A stretch of DNA of 64,000 nucleotides from Tetradesmus obliquus (lineage: Eukaryota; Chlorophyta; Chlorophyceae; Sphaeropleales; Scenedesmaceae). The position numbers and the translations under genes are program-made. A model generated the notes under the pieces. It was not told the origin of the DNA, did not search any database, and worked only from the letters and a program-made list of their open reading frames with translations. This document shows positions 10,804 through 21,330 of this stretch, piece by piece; the first letter of the stretch is position 1, and every line of letters starts with the position of its first letter. The stretch spans positions 3,866,501-3,930,500 of the forward strand of contig CP126191.1 in assembly GCA_030272155.1 (NCBI GenBank), given 5' to 3'.

Positions 10804-10808
10804 TGTAA
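10804..10808 (+). terminator. TGTAA polyadenylation signal, MFS gene
   Basis: TGTAA is the usual poly(A) signal of chlorophycean algae. This copy lies about 386 nt past the MFS stop codon, in the sense orientation. Confidence 0.5.
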
Positions 10809-11756
10809 AATGACAAATTCAAATAAAGTTTAGGCATGGTAAATGCACATGCTGTGTTGTTGCAGCACAGGCATGCAAGGGGCTCGGGCACCGTCCATCA
10901 TATCTACCCGCTGTACTCTGAGCACTTGCAAGTGCCCAAATGGGCCGCCAGCTGTGTGCGTTCCAGCCTCACACCAGCCTGTATTTGTATGGTTGCAGGA
11001 CTTGGATGTTGTGCGCTGCGGCGTTGTTTTGTCAAGGCCTGGTGATGTTGAATACCTAATGTTTTTTGTACAGTCAGCTAGGGTCGCTGCTGATTGTAAC
11101 ATGATACACACTGTCTTCCGAATGGCGTTGTAACAGTGACGCGCTGGGCGCCGTTTCAGCAGTATTTTGTGCTGAGACTTTAAGACCATGCATGATAGTG
11201 TACACAGAACTTACACAACAAAGACAACCCCCAACGGACAAGCGCAAGCAGTCTCAATCTGGTGGGTTCAGAGCCTGTGCCGCCATGCATCATATGGTGC
11301 GCGAATGCATACTGTGCCTATGATAGGCTCTGCAAAGCGGCATGGTGCGTTCGTCAAGCGGGTGCGCCTCCACCTGCATGCTGCACAGCTCGGGGTTGTC
11401 CGCAAGGCTAGGAGCCAACCCAGGTGTGCCGGCAGCACTCAGGGAGCAGTGCACGCGCAACACCAAGCCTAGCGCAACTGCAGGCTAGCCGCACAGCTGC
11501 GGCAGCAAACAAACCTGCTGCAGCGCGCTGCAGTACCAGCCCTCAGACGTGCAAGCTTTTCCTCAAGGGTATGTGCAAGTGCAACCGATGCATGATGCAT
11601 CACCTGGGCGGGACTTGCATTCGCACTGCATTGTGCAAACTCTTCTCTCCATAACCATGTCAGCATACACATGCACCGGCTAGCGCTGAGCCTGCTCTGC
11701 CGCCGTGCACGTACACCGACTGCTGCCGATGCGACCAGCATGCTGCCAACGCGCTG

Positions 11757-11761
11757 TTACA
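11757..11761 (-). terminator. TGTAA polyadenylation signal, RRF gene
   Basis: TTACA on plus (TGTAA on minus) lies 81 nt past the RRF stop, a typical algal 3' UTR distance. Confidence 0.55.
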
Positions 11762-11810
11762 TGAGCATCGCCTTGCACCACTGCCACCCCTGCTGTTTTT
11801 TCTGCCACTG

Positions 11811-11841
<31 letters not shown>

Positions 11842-11843
<2 letters not shown>

Positions 11844-14268
11844 AGACCTTCATGATGTCGTCGCTCTTGGCCTTGACCATCTCATCCAGCTTCTTGACAA
11901 AGCCGTCCGTCAGCTTCTGGATGCCGTCCTCCAGGTCCTTCTTGGTGTCTTTGGGGAAGTCGTACCTGAAGATGCGTTATAACAGCATTCAAAACGAGCG
12001 ACAGCCTGAGGACAGCTGGCATGTGTAGCTTGTGCAGTGGTAAATGATTCATGCCACACAAGCAGACAGGAATGCCAGGGCGCTAAGAGCAAAGGAGCAA
12101 TCCAACCCCACACTAGACTGCGGCGGGTACACAGTGTACAAACACCTTGCAGATACAAACACGCACCAAACTTGCACATACACAGAAAGCAGTGGCTTGT
12201 AGACAGAAACAGTGCAAGCAGCGCCTCACTTGTCGAGGCGCTTGAGGATGTCCTTGCGCACGTTGCGCACCGCCACCTTGCCGTCCTCACCCATCTTGGA
12301 CACCTTCTTGCTCAGCTCCTTGCGCCGGTCCTGCAAGGCGAGCACAGCAGCAGCAGCAGCAGCAGGTGATGACAGTGGCACAAGCATGCTGCTGACAGCA
12401 AAAAAACATTATGTTGCGCAGTTACTGGCAGACCCATGACTACGGTCATAAAACCTCCCAGGCACAGCAAGCAGCAGAGCACAGCACCAAGTACAAAACA
12501 CGCAACTTGTGCCGTGCACGACCCCCTGCTGCTACCCATCGCATGCCACGCTGCTGCCTGTCAGCTGCTGCACGTCTACACAGCTGCCACAACACACCAC
12601 CTGCAGCCTCAAGTGCTGCACCCTTCACCTGCGCAATGGGCAGGATGACGAGCCGCATCTTCTGGCCGTCTCATAATGCAGTGCCCCCACCTCACATCAG
12701 AGTACCAAGTGCTACGCCAAACCACTGCCAGGCAGCTGCTGCACTCGCTGTCAGACGTCCTCGCTACTACCTGCCAGCTGCTGCACCCCCACAGAGCGGA
12801 GCAAACAATAAACTCCTTCCAGCAGCGCCCCTGCCCCCCACCTGTGTCATGGGCGGGATGACGAGCCGGATCTTCTGGCCATCATTGTTGGGGTTGATGC
12901 CGATGTCTGACTCGTTCAGCGCCTTCTCGATGTCCTTGATGCTGCCCTTGTCGAAAGGCGTGATGGTCAGCGTGCTGGCGTCAGGCACAGCGATGGAGGC
13001 GAGGCTCTTGATGGGCGTGAGCGCGCCGTAGTAGTCGACCTGGCGGTGTGGGTGGTGTGTGGTGTGCGGATAGAGGGACAGAGAAGCAGTTGCAAAGCTA
13101 AGGGTTGAATGGATGAAGAGCTTGGCAGAGATGGAAGCGAGGCTTAATGGGCGTGGGCGCGCCGTAGTAGTCGACCTGCCGGTGGTTTGGTGGGGTGAGG
13201 TGCGGGAGAAACAGTTGCAAGGTGAAGGGTTGGAAGGGTTGAGAGATCAGCAGCGATGGAGGCGAGGCGCTTGAGGGGTGTGGGGGCGCCGTTATAGTCG
13301 ACCTGGCTGTGGTTGGGTTGGGTGAGGTGCGGGAGAAACAGTTGCAATGTTGAGGGTTGGATGGGTTGAGAGATCAGCAGCGATGGAGGCGAGGCTCTTG
13401 ATGGGCGTGGGGCGCCGTAATAGTCGACCTGGCGGCGTGGATGGTGTGGTGACGGGTGGCATAGAAGAAGCAGTTCCGCGGTTTGATGCAGGGTATTGAC
13501 AAAACAAGGGTAAGAAGAGAGCTTGGCAAGCGCTGGCGGACAAGCTCTCATCAGGCTCCATCACGGGCTGCTGCGAACTGCAAGGCTGGCTGCGCACTGC
13601 TGCTGCCCCTCAGGCCTAAACAAGGTTGCGGGCTGTACTGCCAACTGCACGTCTTTGCCGACTACATGCCAGAGTCACTGAGACGCTGACCGGACTGGTG
13701 CTGCTGCTGCCGCTATTGCTGCTGCCGCTGCTGCTGCTGTTGTGCTGGTGCCGCACCTGGATGCGGTCCAGGATGGCTGGGTTGGCGCGGCCCGTGCGCA
13801 TGGTGTTGAAGTTGTCTGCCACCACGCTCACAGCCTTCTGCATGCGCTCCTCCTGCAGGCATGCGCGCCGTGACACAAACAAGCTGGTTGACAGCAGAGC
13901 TGGAACAAGCCACGCTGATGCTGGCAACACCAGCCGTTGCAAAACTGTGCAGTTGCGCATGCATGCAACCAGCAGCTCTGCAGTCAGACTTGCAGGCAGG
14001 CGTCTGGCTGCTCTCACTGTTGTCCTGATAACAGCTGCTTAGTCTGCCAACATCTCCAAGTTTCAGTGCCACTCCTGCGAGCAGCTCCACCAGCATCCTG
14101 CCAGCACCTCTGCCAGCATCTCTAGTGCGAGGCTCTGTAACAAAGAGTGTGGCATGCTGAGTACACATCTACCTAGTTGCGTTGCTGGCTCACCGCATCT
14201 GACTCCGCCTCCAGCGCCACCATGTCCAGGTCAACATCCTCAGCTGCCTCAGCCGCCTGCTTCTTGGC
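11842..14268 (-). CDS. RRF: Chloroplast ribosome recycling factor (5' exon not resolved)
   Basis: Releases the post-termination ribosome together with EF-G; in plants it acts in the chloroplast. Five exons join in phase: 14268-14194, 13852-13757, 13039-12842, 12330-12230, 11965-11842, giving 197 residues, the usual mature length. Conserved blocks are [55 protein letters not shown], then [20 protein letters not shown] and the C-terminal SDDIMKV. Residues before [15 protein letters not shown], and the start codon with the transit peptide, must lie upstream of 14268. I could not choose between candidate exons there. The two introns flanking the third recognised exon contain copies of that exon's tail and head. 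Confidence 0.95.
12629..12669 (-). repeat. Echo of an RRF exon tail plus donor
   Basis: On minus this reads [13 protein letters not shown] followed by GTGAAG. It is a diverged copy of the true exon end [13 protein letters not shown] with GTGGGG at 12842, 213 bp away. Confidence 0.8.
13130..13428 (-). repeat. Three echoes of an RRF exon head plus acceptor
   Basis: The true exon starts at 13039 with CAG then GTCGACTACTACGGC. Copies with an intact CAG acceptor and GTCGACTA begin at 13174, 13302 and 13428, spaced 135, 128 and 126 bp. They read like [27 protein letters not shown] and a frame-shifted VDYYGAP form. Intron sequence between copies is repeated as well (GGAGAAACAGTTGCAA-like). Confidence 0.9.
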
Positions 14269-16168
14269 CTGCAGGGGAGCTAGCCGCTGCTGCAGTGGGC
14301 TGCGCAGGCACAGCAACCGCACCCAGCACACAGCCACGGCGCAGGGCAACTGTCATACTACATGACGCCAGTGCTGCTGGTAGCACATTGGTGCCCAGAT
14401 GGGTTCATCTGTGGAAGTTCTATGCTGGAAAGCCTACTGGAGGTAGTGAGGCTGCTTGGCCATGCTGCCATTACATCTGAAATCGGTACTGCTGCCATGC
14501 TGCTGCTGCTCTGCCATCCCAACATACGCCATTGCTGTGCAGGGCGGCAGCTCTCAGTAAGCGACATGAACTTATGCGAACTATGCATGCAAACTGCCTT
14601 GTTCACCTCTGATGCTGCAGCAATTGCCGGGTGACAGGTGCTGGTGTGGACCGCCTGACGTTCACTCGCACTGGCAGCATCGAGCTGCCGCTATGTGTGA
14701 AAGGCTTCACCGAGCATGTCGAAGACGTGTGGGTCAGGCACTTCATTTTAGCAGCCAAGCAGTGCAAGGAAGAGCAAGCACACTTGTCAACAGCAGCTGC
14801 ACAGTGTTGATCGGCAATGAAGCGGTGCTGAACGCTGGTATAACGGCTTTTGCAAACCAAATTGCCGTGCCTGGTGTCTGGGGAGCATGGAGCAGCACAG
14901 CGAGCTGGCCTTGCACACCTCACCATGGTGCGCCCTAGACCCTGCTGGGGTTCTGAGTTTTGCAGCTGCTTGCAGAAGCCGTTTCATAGTGACCGACCAG
15001 CACGGTCCCCTTATCAAGCTTTGGAGGAAGCTGGGTTTGTTGCCCACCCTGCTCGCTCCAGCAGCTGGCACAAAAAATCTGCATGTAAAGGCCCAAGATG
15101 ATGTCACAAGACGGGGCTTGACAGGCGCCAAACAAAGAGAGCAGTTACATCCACAGCTGTATTCAGTGCACACCAGGTGCTTTGAACACTCGCTGTGCCC
15201 TGCTGATGTTGTGGTTGTCAACAGCAGCGACAACGCGCTTATTGGTGCCTTGAAACATTTGTTCTTCTCTGGCACACGCACTCACAAAACTGGAGCAGTA
15301 GCAGCCCTGGCAAAAATCGCTCACTCGCACCAACACAGGGTCTGGCTGAGAGCAACTGCTTCATTGCACCCACCCACAGCAGACAGAAAATGTACACTAT
15401 GCTGGCCTCCCTCTTCGCCACACAGGCTTGCCTGCTGTCTCAGCCAGCTGCAGGCACACAAGGGCCCGGGGTTGCTGCCACATAACAGTCATGTAACAAC
15501 TCCAGAAAACACACATTCAACTCCCAGTATAAACCTGCCCTCCCGCACGTAGGTGCCACGTCCTTTCACACTGCACGTGGACCGTCCAGGCCCTGGTGCA
15601 ACAGGCTGGGCAGCGGGATCAAAAAACAAGCCAGCAAGCTAATGCAGGCGCGCCAACACCACTCAGCACTCGCCTCAATGTGCAGCAGCAGCAGGCGCGG
15701 GCCCGTGTGCGCATATGCATGTAGGGGCTCAACTGCGGACATGACATGCACACATCAGATGTTTGGATTCAGCCCTGTCTGATGCGGCTGGCCCACACGC
15801 AGCGCGCAATGCACTGTGTGTTTGCCAAACCGCATGCAGACGTCAAGTGTCCATCCACCGCCCAACCCATCACCCTCCCCACCAGCCCTGCCAGCCCCCT
15901 ATGCTAAACACATGCGCTGCAGTTCCACACCCAGCCTTCGGGTGCTGCTGTGCAACTTATCAGTGTTTGCCAACTGCCAATCAAGCCAAATACGCAAGCT
16001 GCGTGCCCACTGACAAGGCACCCTCCTGCACGTGCTCCAGCGCACCAACCAGCGGGCCAGCAATGCACCAACCCAGCGCATCGCCGCCCCCGCAGCAGCA
16101 ACAAGCAGCAGCTGCGGCTCGCCACTCAGGCAGCAGCAGCTGGCTGCCACATCACAGCCAGCTGCTGC
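14269..16168. other. RRF upstream region and 3' flank of NADP-MDH
   Basis: The missing first exon of RRF should be here on minus. One candidate leader begins on minus at about 14343 (MTVALRRGCVLGAVAVPAQP), but its phase does not join the first recognised exon. Another open frame near 14600-14360 is not convincing. A further minus frame at 15751-15566 has no recognisable product. Nothing else is supportable. Confidence 0.45.
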
Positions 16169-19100
16169 TTAGTTCTCGCCGGGCAGCATGGTGTCCTCGC
16201 CTGGGCCGATCCTGCATGCTGCGCCGGTGATGCCGATGAGGTGGCCCACGCACTCCTTCTCCTTGACCAGCTCCTCCTCCGTGGCGGTGATCTTCTTGCG
16301 CAGCCAGTCGTCGATGATGAAGTCGTCGCAGATCTCGTAGTCGCCGTCGCCCTTGGACCTGCAGGATGAGTGCCAAGCAGTAGACAGGATAAGGGTCAAC
16401 GCAGTGGGCATGGATTCAAGACGACGTAGAAGAGCATGTCACACACAGCCGACAGCTGGACGACGCAGATGCATGCGCTGCATGCTCCAGGCAGCACCTA
16501 GGAAGTGTGCCACATAGCGCAAGTATGCTGAGCCCTTCTCGCCTCGTACACACAACAGCTGCCAACAAGCAAGTTTCACTGGCAGTCGTGGCAAGGTATC
16601 AAGCAGTGCAGCGTCACGCAGGTCAGCTGCTGCTGCTGCTGCTTGTACATCAAGCCCTGTACCCCTTGTTGCCAACAAGCACGCAGACAAAAACAGCCTT
16701 CACATCCACAGCCGCACACACACCTGCAGGGCATGCTGAAGATGAGCCCCTCCTTGATGCCGTACGGGTTGCCGTCAGTGCACACGGCGCTGGAGAAGCA
16801 GTCTCCCGGCGCTGTGGGCGTCACCAGGCTCCTGATGGCATCTGCAATGGACACAGCCGTGCTGGCTGCGCTGCTGCGGCCCCACTTCTTGATCAAGGCT
16901 CCACCGCGGTTTGCGACAGTGGGTGTGAACTCCTCCTTGAACCACTTCATGTCCTGCACGACGTCGATGGCGGGGCGGCCGCCGATGCGCGCGTTGATGA
17001 AGTCAGGCACCTGCAGAGTGGACAGAATTGCAAGCGTTGGCAAGAGTGAGGATGAGCAGGAGGCGGGGATTGCGGGGATTGGTCATGGCACCTCAGCAAA
17101 GCAGCATGTCAATAATGAGTTACAGGCAATGCAAGGTGCTGTGTGTGCGCTACTGCTCCGCAGCACGCAACGTGCCACACGCACCTGTGTGGTGGAGTGG
17201 TTGCCCCAGATGGCGGTGCGGGACACGTTGGTGTAGAACTTGCCGGCCTTGAGCGCCAGCTGGCACTTGGCGCGGTTCTCGTCCAGGCGCGTGAGCGCGT
17301 GGAAGTTCTTGCGTGGGATGTTGGGCGCGTTCTCCATGGCAATGAGTGCGTTGGTGTTGCAAGGGTTGCCCACCACCATGACCTTGCAGTTGCGGCCGGC
17401 AGCCTCGTTCAGGGCCCTGCCCTGTGGGTTGGCAGCAGCAGGCGATCGCAGCAGGGAGGACGGGGGTGAGTTGCTTGCAGATGGGCAGGCAGCACTGGTG
17501 CTGCTTGCATGTGTACAGCAGCTGGGTGTGCTGCTACAGCTGCTGCACCATTAAAAAGTCCGCACTTGAAGCACAGTGTTCAGCACCCAGGAGCGTGCAA
17601 GCTGTGAGCAGCATTCACCAGCTAGCTTCACATGCAGAGCATTGATGTGTGCGTAGATGGCTTGATCATTAAGTGCAGATGTATACAATGCACCACACAC
17701 ATGCGTAGCTGCAAACTTGATGCATCACAGTTCCACTGATCGCGTGTGTCAAACATTCGTACTCTATGCATCAGAAGGCCCTGCACGCCTCACACCCAAG
17801 GTAATCCCAAGAAAAAACGAACGTCCCCTGCACCAGATATCCATCCGCACCTGGTCCACAAAGATGCGGCCGTTCTGGTCCAGCAGGTCTGCGCGCTCCT
17901 GGCCGGGGCCGCGGGGCTTGGCGCCAATCATGAGCGCCCAGTCAGCATCACTCATCACTGCAAAAGGGTCTGTGCTGATGCTGACCTGCGCAGCGCCAGC
18001 AGATAGTGCAGCACGGCAGTAACAGGCGCTCAACAAGAAGCAGATACGACACGCAGCTGTCCTGCAAGCCTTCTTGCAAAGAGCTTGTTAAGAGGGGAGA
18101 GAAAGCTATTAACTCAAGGTGTTGAATGGTAACTCTTCCTACTTTCAGTTCACGCGTCGTGAGAACCCGAAAGCGAGCTGCAAGACAGAACTTAAGTGAA
18201 CTCTAGAGCCGCCTTCCAGCCCCTATCCTGCAAGGGTTAACTAGTTGGCTTGCTGCACATCAGATGTGCGCTGCTGCACCTGCGTAATATACAACAGCGG
18301 CAGCTAGCAAAAGGACAACAGGCACAGCAAGAAAGCAGATGGCACGTGCACATACTTAATCGAGCATGTGCATGCATGTGACACGTATCAAGTGTGTACA
18401 TGCCAAAGCAGCAGCAAACACGCACCTCGCGCAGCAGCGGGTACAGGCTGTCCTCCAGCTCCATGGCTACACCCTCCAGTGCCCCAAAGGAGCGGTCGCT
18501 GCCCAGCAGCTGCAGTGCCACTGGCTGGTTCTTGCCAAACACCTCGCCGGAGGCCAGCTGCGCAGCAGGAAGCACCAGAAGAGCAAGCATACACTGTTTG
18601 AGACGTGCGCAGAGGGTGTCACAAATGATGCAAGCAAAAGGCAAGCTGCAGGACTGTGAAACTGGTGTAGTAGAGATTGGCAGGTACTGAATGCGCAGCA
18701 GCGCTGCATCAGGGCGTTATACAGCAATTGTGAGCGCAGCGACGGCTCAGGCCATGTATAACACCCCCACAGCACCGTCAAACGCTTGTTGCAAACAAAT
18801 TTATGCTCCGGCACCCTGATATGTATGCATGCAAGCCCAGGCTCACCATGAACAGCAGGTGGTTGGAGATTTGGCCAGAGGCGCCAGTCACTGCCACCTT
18901 GACGGTCTTCTGCCATGCCTGGGTCAGAGATGGGTCCTCCTGCAACGTTTACGAGCGCCGATCAGTACACACGCCCAGCGACCGTCAATAGCTGCGTGCG
19001 AAAAGCCAAAGGGCGCCAGGCACCCCACTCACGTTGGTAGTGTCATAGGCAAGCTTAAACACGCCATAGCGCTTCAGCTCCTCATGCTCATTGTTCTTGG

Positions 19101-19322
19101 CTGCCGTGGCTGGGGTGGCTGTCGGTGCTGCAGCAGCCTCTGCCCTGACAAGCACCACCCTAGCGCGGCCTGCTGCGCGCACTGTGCGAGGCGCACATGG
19201 CCCTGCATAAAAGACAAAGCCATTAGTTTAGTTTATTCATGTAATTGAACCGAATGCGCCAGCTGCAATTGTGTGGGAGGATGGTGCTCACTTGCTGCTG
19301 TCTGTTTGCCCGCGAGCTGCAT
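16169..19322 (-). CDS. Chloroplast NADP-dependent malate dehydrogenase
   Basis: Reduces oxaloacetate to malate with NADPH in the stroma (malate valve). Eight exons join in phase: 19322-19292, 19202-19033, 18939-18847, 18557-18426, 17985-17851, 17421-17185, 17010-16724, 16358-16169, giving 424 residues. The transit peptide starts [20 protein letters not shown] and a VLVRAE-type cleavage region follows. The Rossmann fold has [14 protein letters not shown], and GSDRS after it fits NADP rather than NAD. Catalytic-region blocks are [13 protein letters not shown] and [10 protein letters not shown]-like [14 protein letters not shown]. The C-terminal extension keeps two Cys 12 apart (about 398 and 410) and ends EDTMLPGEN, as in thioredoxin-regulated forms. 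The N-terminal regulatory Cys pair of land plants is replaced (RYGVFKL). The internal Cys in [10 protein letters not shown] is kept. Confidence 0.96.
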
Positions 19323-21330
19323 GGTGACCACTGATCGTCTTTTGGTTAAGTGCAGAACGACACGGCAACAGGCTGGCTTCCAGAAACGGCCACAACTTGA
19401 AGGCTCAAGTACGCTGTTATGTAGGGGCCACGAGGTAGGAGAGCATGGTAGAGTCTGACTAACTCCCTCTGGGGACCACTTTGCACCATCGAACCATCTT
19501 CAGCCTATGCAATTTTCATAGCAAACCAGGGCTTCCTTGCCCTGTAGAGCTTTCGCGGCATGTGCAACCCTCTAATGCGGAGGGAGCTGTGTACATCGCA
19601 TGAGCATCATTTCAGCAGCTCTTCACGTTTAACCAATGCAATAATGTGTTTACAGAACAAGATGAGGATGATCAGACGTCAGAGAGCCGGTGTCATCCCA
19701 TGCCAGCATGATGATCGGTCAGTTGAGGTCCCACCCCATGGAGCCCATGTGGAAACTGTACATTGCCTGGACAGCGACGTGAGTTGGCCGCCGTGATACC
19801 ATGGCATTGCTGAATTTATTGTCCCTATTCCGGAGTAGAGGGGGGGGGGATGATGGCTGTCAGGCTGTTCAGCTCATCACAGTCAGGCAGTTCATGTTCT
19901 CAGAGTTCATGAGCTGATCAGCTCATTCACAGCTAGACTCAGGCGGTTGACCAAGGCACGTTTTGCACGCGTACACCGGAAAGGCTGATGTTTGTTTACG
20001 GTTGGGAAACAGTGTGAACTGACGTCTGTGATGCAGAGCCTTGCTGAGCTTCCTGGCCTTCAGGCCTCACAGCATTGAAAGAGCTTGCAACGGAAGAGCG
20101 CTGCACACGCTCGTGCAAGGCTAGCCTAGCGTTGCTGCTGAGCCTGCCGGCTAATCCGTCTGCCCAGCCCATGTGCGATGTAGCATGTGCCGTGAAAGAC
20201 ATGCAGGTCTGTGGGTCACGTACACAAACAGGCGGAGAGACAAGCACCGGGCAAGTGCTGGTGCTAGCAATCATTGCCATGATGGTTTTTGCAGTTGGGA
20301 GCCTGGGCTCGCATGGCTGAGTCAGCGTCCCCTGGTGTTGGCATGGCCTGAGGGCCTACCTTATTCCTGCAGGCTGGGACATGCAGCAGTGCTGTGTGCT
20401 GTGGTGAGCATCTCAGTCAGGCTAGTTAGGAACAGTGCTGCCGGCCGCCTCAGTCACAACAAAGGCTCTGTAGACAGACGCAGAGCAGTCATGGCATGCG
20501 GTGCAGCGCGCCGTGGGACATGTCGCGGTGTCATCCGAGCAGTTTTTGGCACGCAGCTCTTGTTGGTGGAACCGTCGCTGAGCAATTTCCACTGCGGAGC
20601 TGAGCGTCAGCGGCACACTGCCTGATCACTGCCTCTGCTTGGGACTAATGTACAGCCAGGCGGGGGTCTTCTGGCTCAGTATTGCTTGAAGATGCGCAGC
20701 TGTGCATGACCAGCGTCCTTCGGGATCCTGGCTTTGTCTATAATTTGTCATTTACAGCCAGCCTGGCAGGCTAGGCCGCCCACCTTCGTGCCCACCCAGT
20801 TCATGGCCTACTGCATCATCCTGTGCTGTAGATAGTGTCGAGCGACGCCTTGAAATGTTGTTAGTCGGTGGTTTCCCCACAGGCATGGCTATCTCAAGTA
20901 TCGCTTGTATGTGCACACACCCTGCTGAATTCAGCAGAAGTTCGAACTTCACCATGCACACCACACCTGCCTCTGTTCTGCAGCGCCTTGCTACACCAAC
21001 GACTGGGCCAGGACAGCAGAGGTGCTGCAGAGGGTGCAGGGACCACTGCCAGCAGCTGGTGCAACTGCCATGCGCTCTAGAAAAAATGGCACTTGTGTCA
21101 CTGTCATCAAAACCCTTCAAGGCTTGCAACCCCTGAAGCAGAGCCCGTGTTTGTGCCATCACTACAATATACGGAGTGCAGTGCTTTTATATCAACAGTG
21201 AATGTCCTCTAAGATGCAGTGCTGTTCTGAATGATGCAGCACCATGCTTGTGTGTCTTTACGCTTGCTCGACCAGGAACTGACCGGCACCACACCACCAC
21301 ATAGCCGGTTCTCAAAAAACCTTAATTAAA
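19323..21330. other. Divergent intergenic region, NADP-MDH / coiled-coil gene
   Basis: Two kilobases between divergent starts. It contains a run of nine or more G near 19841-19850 and short direct repeats of the type TTCATGAGCTGATCAGCTCAT around 19860-19940 (partly self-complementary). No convincing coding frame on either strand. Confidence 0.55.

Larger units (their letters stand above)
10419..11841. other. Convergent intergenic region MFS / RRF
   Basis: Holds the 3' ends of two convergent genes. A TGTAA signal for the plus gene and one for the minus gene are listed separately. The remaining ~900 bp has only short open frames without resemblance to proteins. Confidence 0.6.

Noticed and set aside
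19480-19500. Possible tRNA T-arm-like string (ATCGAACCAT)
   Set aside because: No acceptor stem or anticodon arm can be drawn around it; no tRNA found in the window.
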